Assembly: GCA_025964465.1 (NCBI GenBank)
Contig: JAOPYS010000080.1
Location: 1 to 7,434 of the forward strand
Source: Thermoleophilia bacterium
GTDB taxonomy: Bacteria; Actinomycetota; Thermoleophilia; Gaiellales; SKUG01
Length of the DNA: 7,434 bases
Direction of reading: 5' to 3'
Part shown: one piece after another, positions 1 through 5,008 of the stretch
Numbering within the stretch: position 1 is the stretch's first letter
How the letters are laid out: each line of letters opens with the position of its first letter
The notes under the pieces: model-generated
The model's input: the letters and a program-made list of their open reading frames with translations, nothing else
What the model was told of the DNA's origin: nothing
Databases searched by the model: none
Position numbers and translations under genes: made by a program

Positions 1-1823
1 TTGGCGGCCGCGAGCTGCACGAGCGCCTCGTCATCGGCGATCTCGTCGGCGGTGCCGAGGCGAGCGGTGAGCTCGCCGATGCGGCGCTCGAGGTGCTGCA
101 GCTCGACCTTGTGCGACAGCTCGATCACGGTCTCGCGCAGGGTGCCGAGGTCCTCGGCGCCCACCCGGTCGCGCTCGGTGAGCGTGGCCAGCTCGGCCAC
201 CAGCTCGAACAGCTCCTCGTCGCCGCTCACGCGCACGCGCGCCGGTGCGAGCGCGTCGGCACCACCCTCCACCAGCGCGGTGCGGGCCCGGCGGTGCACG
301 TCGAGCCCGAAGGCCTCCGCGGGCGGGAGCGTGGTGGCCAGCCCGGCGGCCTCGCCCTCGCGCTCGGCGAGGCGCAGCGCCACGGCGAGCAGGCGCTTCT
401 CGCGCACGATGGCGGTCGATCGAGGCGCGGTCGTGGCCACGCGCCGCGAGACCTCGCGCTCGCCCCGGAACTTCGGCTCCCAGCTGTCCTGGCGCGTGAG
501 GCGCATCGGCGCCTCGGCGCCGGTCACCTCGTACAACGACTGGAGCGCGTCGCCGTCCAGCTGCAGCGCGTTGCCCAGGCGCGCGATCTGGTCACGGCGC
601 GCCGGGCCGTCGGGCGCCGCGCGGAACAGCTCGATCGCCTCGCGCCAGATCCGGTCGCGCTCGGTCGCATCACCCAGGTCGCCGCTGCCGAGCAGCATGC
701 TGGTGCGGTAGTGCAGCAGCGGAACGCCCGCCTCGAGCAGCGCCTCCATCCGCTCCCGGCCGCCGGCGCCGTGGATCACGTCGGCCGGGTCCTCGCCCTC
801 GGGCAGCAGCACGACGCGCACGTCCAGGTCGTGCGCCCGGGCCTGGTCGAGCGCCCGCATCGTTGCGACCTGGCCCGCGGCGTCGGGGTCGAACGCGAAC
901 AGCGCGCGCGGCGCGAGGCGCTTGAGCTCGAGCACCTGCTCCTCCGTGAGGGCGGTGCCCATCACCGCGCATGCGTTGCGGAAGCCCGCCTGCCACAGCG
1001 CGATGACGTCCATGTACCCCTCGACGACGAGCACGCTGCCGGAGGCCTTCGCGGCGTCGGAGATCCCCGGCGACACGAAGATCGTCTGCTTCTTGTGGAA
1101 GAGCACGCCGTCGGAGCTGTTGATGTACTTGCCGCCGAACTGCTCCTCGCGCAGCTTGCGCGCGCCGAAGCCGATCACGCGCTTGGCGCGGTCGATGATC
1201 GGCACCATGAGGCGCCCGCGGAAGAAGTCGTGCCCCTTGGCGCCGATGAGGCGCGCCTCGGTCAGCTCCTCCTTGGTGAAGCCGCGCTCCATCGCCTTGG
1301 CAGCGAGCACGCCGGCCTCTGGCGAGAACCCGAGGCGGAAGGCGCGGGCCGTGTCCGGGGTGATGTTGCGCTGGGCCAGGTACTCGCGCACGTGCTCCGC
1401 ACTGACGGCGCTCCACAGGGCGGTCTCGTAGAACGCCGCGGCGGCGTCGCTCACCTCGTAGAGGCGGCGCTTGGACTGGCGGCGCTGGCCGGAGCCCTTG
1501 CCGCCACCCTCGTACTCCAGCTCGACGCGGTACCGATCGGCCAGCAGCTCGATCGCCTCGACGAAGTCGAGCCCCTGCTTGGCCTGCAGGAACGAGATCA
1601 CGTCACCGCTGGCACCACAGCCGAAGCAGTGGTACACGCCCTTGGTCCCGTTCACCCAGAACGACGGTGTCCGCTCCTCGTGGAACGGACACCGTCCTGA
1701 ATGCTCGGCGCCACGCTTGTGCAGCTGCGTGTAGCCACCGGCGAGGTCGACGAGGTCGCTGCGCTGCAGCACCGCGTCGATGCTCCCCTGCGTGATCCGT
1801 CCCGATGCTGCCCCTGCCGCCAC
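1..1823 (-). CDS. dnaG: DNA primase DnaG (3' end cut by window edge)
   Basis: Synthesises RNA primers on the lagging-strand template and acts with the replicative helicase DnaB at the fork. 607 codons are visible and the frame is still open at position 1, so only the extreme C-terminus is missing. The N-terminal CHC2-type zinc finger has ligands C45, H48, C66 and C69 (CPFH...CFGC). The catalytic core has FFRGRLMVPIID near 200-211 and GFGARKL at 218-224. The TOPRIM fold carries EGYMD (E268) and FDPDAAG (D312, D314), followed by EGEDPAD at 342-348. Residues 469-607 are a helical, charged region in the place of the helicase-binding domain. The GTG start is fixed by an in-frame TAG 9 nt upstream (1833-1835) and by AGGA at 1831-1834 with a 7-nt spacer. 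It lies 53 nt downstream of the DUF4389 gene, so co-transcription is likely. The family assignment is secure. Confidence 0.97.
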   Translation of the reverse strand, partial: MAAGAASGRITQGSIDAVLQRSDLVDLAGGYTQLHKRGAEHSGRCPFHEERTPSFWVNGTKGVYHCFGCGASGDVISFLQAKQGLDFVEAIELLADRYRVELEYEGGGKGSGQRRQSKRRLYEVSDAAAAFYETALWSAVSAEHVREYLAQRNITPDTARAFRLGFSPEAGVLAAKAMERGFTKEELTEARLIGAKGHDFFRGRLMVPIIDRAKRVIGFGARKLREEQFGGKYINSSDGVLFHKKQTIFVSPGISDAAKASGSVLVVEGYMDVIALWQAGFRNACAVMGTALTEEQVLELKRLAPRALFAFDPDAAGQVATMRALDQARAHDLDVRVVLLPEGEDPADVIHGAGGRERMEALLEAGVPLLHYRTSMLLGSGDLGDATERDRIWREAIELFRAAPDGPARRDQIARLGNALQLDGDALQSLYEVTGAEAPMRLTRQDSWEPKFRGEREVSRRVATTAPRSTAIVREKRLLAVALRLAEREGEAAGLATTLPPAEAFGLDVHRRARTALVEGGADALAPARVRVSGDEELFELVAELATLTERDRVGAEDLGTLRETVIELSHKVELQHLERRIGELTARLGTADEIADDEALVQLAAA

Positions 1824-1830
1824 GCGTCGA

Positions 1831-1834
1831 TCCT
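1831..1834 (-). promoter_or_regulatory. Ribosome binding site deciding the dnaG GTG start
   Basis: AGGA on the minus strand sits 7 nt before the GTG at 1823. The in-frame TAG at 1833-1835 overlaps it, so the reading frame cannot begin further upstream. Confidence 0.75.
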
Positions 1835-1871
1835 ATCGAAGGCGCGTCGCGGCCCCGGCCAGCCTCGGATT

Positions 1872-1889
1872 CGCCGTCAGGCGACGGCG
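1872..1889 (-). other. Hairpin over the DUF4389 stop codon
   Basis: A perfect 7-bp inverted repeat (CGCCGTC / GACGGCG, 4-nt loop) spans the TGA of the DUF4389 gene, 48 nt before dnaG. No T-run follows. It could weakly attenuate or punctuate transcription into dnaG, stabilise the upstream message, or be chance in GC-rich DNA. Confidence 0.35.
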
Positions 1890-2485
1890 GGTGCGACGCC
1901 TGCGGACATCGCGACGTCGGTCGCCTCGTCGGTGCTCGGGTACACGGGCGTCAGGTAGTACTGGTACGCGCTGAACCGCGAGGCGTAGCGCATCGTCTTC
2001 TCGCCCCAGGCCTGGCACCCCTCAGGCGTCTTGCCGGTGAACATGATGGCGAACCAGCTGCCGACGTAGGTGAACAGCAGCACGATCGCGAGGCCGAAGT
2101 ACACGAACACGGCCGGGATCATCAGCAGCGTGCGGAAGAGCACTCCGAGGCGACCCTGCTCCACCGGCGGCGCCACGGTCAGCGAGACGGGGTACGGGTC
2201 GTCGCCGCCCGGGAACGGCGGGTACTCCTTGACCAGCAGGAACATGAACGAGTTCACGCGCACCTCGTACGCGAGGTAGCCCGCGACGAAGTTGTGGATG
2301 CCCTCGGGGTTGTGCTTCGTGAAGAACGTCACGATGCCACCGCAGACGGCGGCGACGGTGGCCACGGCGCGGTAGATGCCGAGCACGATCGCGTGCGGGA
2401 TGATCACCAGCCCGTTGAAGAACGTCATGACGCGGCTGCGGCTCCGGTCATCGTTGCTGAAGACGAGCTGGACGGGGTGCGACAT
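1877..2485 (-). CDS. DUF4389 integral membrane protein
   Basis: A 202-residue membrane protein recognised as DUF4389 from its pattern; the function of this family is unknown. It consists of two similar halves. Each has a long hydrophobic stretch (about 22-55 and 116-149), a PEG motif (60-62 and 154-156), and an aromatic/Arg segment ending in a YP element (EYPPF at 87-91; VYP at 181-183). NGLVIIPHAIVLG in half one aligns with RTLLMIPAVFVYFG in half two, which suggests internal duplication with about two to four membrane passes. The tail after 184 is acidic and then Ala-rich. The ATG at 2485 is chosen over an upstream in-frame ATG at 2551 because AGGAG at 2493-2497 lies 7 nt before it and the extra 22 residues do not look like a membrane-protein N-terminus. 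It is transcribed towards dnaG and divergently from the DUF2510 gene. A role linked to dnaG cannot be argued beyond position. Confidence 0.9.
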   Translation of the reverse strand: MSHPVQLVFSNDDRSRSRVMTFFNGLVIIPHAIVLGIYRAVATVAAVCGGIVTFFTKHNPEGIHNFVAGYLAYEVRVNSFMFLLVKEYPPFPGGDDPYPVSLTVAPPVEQGRLGVLFRTLLMIPAVFVYFGLAIVLLFTYVGSWFAIMFTGKTPEGCQAWGEKTMRYASRFSAYQYYLTPVYPSTDEATDVAMSAGVAPAVA

Positions 2486-2525
2486 GGTGCTGCTCCTACG
2501 TGGGTCTGTGCGGCGGGGCGGCCCG

Positions 2526-2539
2526 CTCGCAATCGCGAG
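2526..2539. other. Small hairpin in the DUF4389 leader
   Basis: CTCGC / GCGAG, a 5-bp perfect inverted repeat with a 4-nt loop. It would lie in the 5' leader of the DUF4389 transcript if transcription starts near 2554. It is short enough to be chance. Confidence 0.2.
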
Positions 2540-2560
2540 GAACCTATCCACTTCCGCACA

Positions 2561-2566
2561 ATTCTA
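2561..2566 (-). promoter_or_regulatory. Possible -10 element for the DUF4389 (and dnaG) transcript
   Basis: TAGAAT on the minus strand fits the actinobacterial TANNNT -10 pattern and sits in a locally AT-richer patch. It would give a leader of roughly 70 nt. No convincing TTGACN -35 lies 16-19 bp upstream. A second candidate, TAGGTT at 2541-2546, is equally unsupported by a -35. Confidence 0.25.
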
Positions 2567-2701
2567 CGCGGTCGGTCGGATGTCGGACTGCCCGAGACCC
2601 TGACGAGCTTGGGTGCGGCGCGAGCTCGAGCGGGGTACCGGCACGAGGTGGCTGCAGCTGGGACCCGGACCGACCATCGCGAACGACCCCTGCCGTCGGA
2701 G

Positions 2702-3235
2702 GTGCCCGCGTACGCGCAGGCGGCGCGGGAGGGTCGACTGCCGGTCGTCCCGAACGCGGCCCCGCCGCTCCTGCCCGGGAGGTCCGCGGGCGCGATGGCG
2801 AACCGGGTCATCCTGCCCTTCGTGGCGGGGTTCTTCGGGTGCATCGTCCTCGCGCTCCTCTCAGACCGGCTCGTGGTCGCGGTGTGCGTCCTCTCCCTCG
2901 TCGGGGTCGTGGTCGCCTTCCGCGCGTGGCGACGGGTGGGCGAACGCAACCTCGAGGAGTTCCAGCACGGCTACACGACGCTCCAGCTCATCTCGGGCGC
3001 CTTCGGATGGGCCGGCTTCCCCTCGCGCGAACAACAGCGCAGGCACGGGCGGACCATGCCATGGGACTACGCCGGGGTGTGGCGGCTCGGCTCGGACGGC
3101 GCGGTGATCACCGCGCCGGACACCACGGTGCTTCCCCCAGGGCTCTATCCGTCGCCACACCGCGATGACGCGTGGGAGATCTGGACGGGGTGCGCTTGGA
3201 TGGGCAGCTACCGGCCCGCGCCCCCGGCCCGCTGA
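2702..3235 (+). CDS. Two-helix membrane protein with C-terminal DUF2510 motif
   Basis: 177 residues from GTG 2702. The N-terminal 31 residues are Pro/Ala-rich. Two hydrophobic helices follow (about 37-53 and 57-73), separated by SDR, then a basic segment and a soluble region with GYTTL (90-94). The C-terminal LPPGLYPSP...W.IWTGCAW...YR at 144-171 matches the DUF2510 pattern PPGWYPDP...WWDGxxWT, a short motif common on actinobacterial membrane proteins; its role is unknown. The start is uncertain. ATG 2795 (146 residues) has GGGAGG at 2777-2782, but 12 nt away. The G/C third-position bias extends upstream to about 2690 and fades before it, which favours GTG 2702 despite the lack of a clear Shine-Dalgarno site. 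It is divergent from DUF4389 and converges on dgt with a 21-nt gap. No function can be assigned. Confidence 0.78.
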   Translation: MPAYAQAAREGRLPVVPNAAPPLLPGRSAGAMANRVILPFVAGFFGCIVLALLSDRLVVAVCVLSLVGVVVAFRAWRRVGERNLEEFQHGYTTLQLISGAFGWAGFPSREQQRRHGRTMPWDYAGVWRLGSDGAVITAPDTTVLPPGLYPSPHRDDAWEIWTGCAWMGSYRPAPPAR

Positions 3236-3237
3236 CC

Positions 3238-3258
3238 AGCGGCGAGCGCCTGGCCGCT
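3238..3258. terminator. Possible shared terminator between convergent DUF2510 gene and dgt
   Basis: AGCGGC (3238-3243) and GCCGCT (3253-3258) form a perfect 6-bp stem with a 9-nt loop in the gap between two convergent genes, touching the dgt stop codon. There is no T-run on either strand. The placement is more persuasive than the stem itself. Confidence 0.35.
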
Positions 3259-4309
3259 ACCGCGCGAAGCGGAAGCGCTTTGGGAGGAACGTCTCCTCCA
3301 GCACGCGCAGGCAGAACCGGTCGGTCATGCCGGCGATCCAGTCGGCGATGCGCCGCGGCAGCTCGTCCTCGCGCTCGGCAGCCCCGGGCAGCCAGGGCAG
3401 CTGGTCGGGGTGCTCCACGTACCAATCGACGAGGCGCGGCAGCAGCTCCGAGACGCGCTGCTTGTCGGCGTTGTTGTCGTCGTTGAGGTAGACGTGCTCG
3501 AACATGAACGAGCGCAGGTCGAGCATCGCCGGGCCGACGTCCTCGCCCTGGGCGATCGTGCCGGCGGCCGCGCTCGCCTCGACCATGTCGTGGACGAGGC
3601 GGTCGATGCGCTCCGAGCCCGTCTCGCCGAGCAGTTCGATGGGGCCCTTCGGCAGGTCCTCGCGGCGCAGGATGCCCGCGCGGATCGCATCGTCGATGTC
3701 GTGGTTGATGTACGCGACGCGGTCGACGATCTTGACGATGCGCCCCTCGAGCGTGGCGGGGTCGGTGGCGCCCGTGTGGTTCCTGATGCCGTCGCGCACC
3801 TCGGCCGTGAGGTTGAGCCCGCGGCCGTCGCGCTCGAGGAAGTCCACGACGCGCAGCGACTGCTCGTTGTGGTGGAAGCGCATGCCGAACCGCGAGCTGA
3901 GCGCCTCGTCGAGCGCGTGCTCGCCCGTGTGGCCGAAGGCGGGGTGCCCCAGGTCGTGGCCCAGGCCGATCGCCTCCACGAGGTCCTCGTTGAGGCCGAG
4001 CGCGCGGGCGACGGTGCGGGCGATCGCCGTCACCTCGAGCGTGTGCGTGAGGCGCGTGCGGTAGTGGTCGCCCTCGGGCGCGATGTAGACCTGCGTCTTG
4101 CTCATGAGCCGGCGGAAGCTCTTGGTGTGCAGGATGCGGTCGCGGTCGATCTGGAAGGCCGAGCGCACGGAGCACTGCTCCGGCTCCTCCGGGTCGAGGC
4201 GACCCGCGGTGCAGTAGGAGCGCGCCGCGAGCGGCGAGAGGGTCTCCGCCTCGCGTTCACGCATCGCGGCGTGGAACTGGTCGGCCACCTTGCCCTGCAC
4301 CACCGACAT
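3257..4309 (-). CDS. dgt: dGTP triphosphohydrolase-like HD-domain protein
   Basis: A 350-residue cytosolic enzyme of the dGTPase family. Members hydrolyse dNTPs, classically dGTP, to the deoxynucleoside and triphosphate, and so affect dNTP pools; actual substrate preference cannot be read from sequence. The family signature DRDRILHTKSFRRL lies at 55-68 and KTQVYIAPEGDHYRTRLTHTLEV at 71-93. HD-domain metal ligands are H89 and H118-D119 in GHDLGHPAFGHTGE, with the fourth probably D196 in IVDRVAYINHDIDDA. GMTDRF near the C-terminus is also typical. Length is normal for the shorter, non-enterobacterial type. ATG 4309 is chosen because GGAGGG at 4317-4322 sits 7 nt upstream; the open frame extends much further up but its translation does not resemble protein and lies opposite another gene. 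Proximity to dnaG is the usual actinobacterial arrangement, here interrupted by the DUF2510 gene. Confidence 0.96.
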   Translation of the reverse strand: MSVVQGKVADQFHAAMREREAETLSPLAARSYCTAGRLDPEEPEQCSVRSAFQIDRDRILHTKSFRRLMSKTQVYIAPEGDHYRTRLTHTLEVTAIARTVARALGLNEDLVEAIGLGHDLGHPAFGHTGEHALDEALSSRFGMRFHHNEQSLRVVDFLERDGRGLNLTAEVRDGIRNHTGATDPATLEGRIVKIVDRVAYINHDIDDAIRAGILRREDLPKGPIELLGETGSERIDRLVHDMVEASAAAGTIAQGEDVGPAMLDLRSFMFEHVYLNDDNNADKQRVSELLPRLVDWYVEHPDQLPWLPGAAEREDELPRRIADWIAGMTDRFCLRVLEETFLPKRFRFAR

Positions 4310-4344
4310 GCCTGTTCCCTCCGTCCGGCTGCGACGCCGGTGCA

Positions 4345-4350
4345 ATCGTA
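4345..4350 (-). promoter_or_regulatory. Possible -10 element for dgt
   Basis: TACGAT on the minus strand fits TANNNT and would start a transcript with a leader of about 30 nt carrying the GGAGGG site. No recognisable -35 is present at the expected spacing, so this is tentative. Confidence 0.27.
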
Positions 4351-4397
4351 GCAGCGCCGATCGGGTGCCCGCGAGCGTCTTGCCAGATCGATGCTTC

Positions 4398-4410
4398 CAG
4401 TTTAGAACTG
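4398..4410. repeat. Perfect AT-rich dyad in the dgt / unknown-gene divergent region
   Basis: CAGTT-TAG-AACTG, a 13-bp dyad with 5-bp arms, in one of the few AT-rich islands of the window. It lies between two divergent genes, where a promoter or operator is expected. The minus strand also reads TAAACT here, a weak TANNNT match. Confidence 0.4.
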
Positions 4411-4414
4411 ATGG

Positions 4415-4440
4415 TGGTCGCCCTGGACGAGCGGCGACCA
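4415..4440. promoter_or_regulatory. Operator-like inverted repeat between dgt and the unknown gene
   Basis: TGGTCGCC (4415-4422) and GGCGACCA (4433-4440) are perfect 8-bp arms separated by 10 nt. Arm centres are 18 bp apart, a size compatible with a dimeric regulator. The arms extend imperfectly (GATGG upstream, TC downstream). It lies in the divergent region, about 106 bp from the dgt start and 41 bp from the plus-strand gene. It could instead be an RNA hairpin in the leader of the plus-strand gene. Confidence 0.4.
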
Positions 4441-4480
4441 TCGGGGCGATGCGCCTCGACGATCCGGGGGGATCGATCCT

Positions 4481-4903
4481 ATGGCGGTCGGATGTTGTGA
4501 TGCACCAGGTGGCGGGGCGCCGGCGGCGGCGATCCCGGGCGCCGGAGCACCTGCCGTCGCCGGGACCCCCGCGGGTGAAGCGGCGATCGCGCGCTCCCTG
4601 CTCGGTCCGACCACGACGGCCATGAAGCCGGGCGAGCTCGCACTCAACTACATCGGCACCGTCTCGCCCGCCATGCAATCGCAGCTGGTGGCAGCCGCGG
4701 GCGCCAACGGCATCCCGCCCTTCGCCGCCGCCGCACTCACGCTGGGCTTCGATTCCATCCCGGGGGTGCCGCCGCTCACCGCGGTGCAGCGCCAGGCGAT
4801 GGTCACCGCGCTGCAGGCAGCCGGAATCGGCACCGACGGCACCGATCCACGGGCGCCGATGCCCAGCGCGACCGCGCGCACGCGCGGCATCGCCGTCGGC
4901 TGA
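4481..4903 (+). CDS. Unrecognised Ala/Gly/Pro-rich small protein
   Basis: A 140-residue protein that I do not recognise. Residues 1-33 are low-complexity Gly/Ala/Pro with a CC at 5-6. Residues 34-115 look globular and partly helical (LALNYIG, AMQSQLVAAAGANG, AVQRQAMVTALQAAGIG), with a proline-bounded segment FDSIPGVPPL between the helices. The tail is polar and basic. Coding is supported by G/C at nearly all third positions from about codon 12 onward and by normal amino-acid composition. The mirror frame on the minus strand shares that bias but is broken by a stop at 4648-4650. The first ten codons have poor third-position bias, so the ATG 4481 start (GGGGGG 9 nt upstream) is not certain; ATG 4622 is the next in-frame ATG. 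No convincing signal peptide or membrane helix is visible. It is divergent from dgt and convergent with the RTX gene. Confidence 0.6.
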   Translation: MAVGCCDAPGGGAPAAAIPGAGAPAVAGTPAGEAAIARSLLGPTTTAMKPGELALNYIGTVSPAMQSQLVAAAGANGIPPFAAAALTLGFDSIPGVPPLTAVQRQAMVTALQAAGIGTDGTDPRAPMPSATARTRGIAVG

Positions 4904-4936
4904 CATCCGGCTCCACGTTCGCCCGGAATCGACGAA

Positions 4937-4981
4937 CGGCCCCCCGACCGAACCCGTATCCGGGTGCCGGTCGAAGGGCCG
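4937..4981. terminator. Long U-less hairpin between convergent genes
   Basis: Three stacked stems form one hairpin: CGGCCC/GGGCCG (6 bp), CGACCG/CGGTCG (6 bp) and ACCCG/CGGGT (5 bp). They are joined by small internal loops and closed by the tetraloop TATC. It lies midway between the stop of the unknown gene (4903) and the stop of the RTX gene (5009). There is no T-run on either strand, so it resembles the U-less stem terminators proposed for high-GC actinobacteria, and it could serve both directions. Confidence 0.6.
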
Positions 4982-5008
4982 CGCGTGTCTCGCGATCTCG
5001 CTGGGCGG

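Noticed and set aside
93..1700. 535-residue open frame antisense to dnaG
   Set aside because: It is produced by high GC at codon positions opposite a well-supported gene. The translation is His/Arg/Val-rich and matches no family pattern.
2486..2551. ATG 2551 as the start of the DUF4389 gene
   Set aside because: The extra 22 residues are Arg/Pro-rich, and ATG 2485 has a strong AGGAG site 7 nt upstream.
1805..2701. Long plus-strand extension of the DUF2510 frame over the DUF4389 gene
   Set aside because: It runs opposite a well-supported membrane-protein gene, and third-position bias typical of coding appears only from about 2690.
4310..4906. N-terminal extension of dgt by 199 residues
   Set aside because: The translation is Arg/Gly-rich without protein character and runs opposite the plus-strand gene. 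ATG 4309 has a good ribosome binding site and the family begins there.
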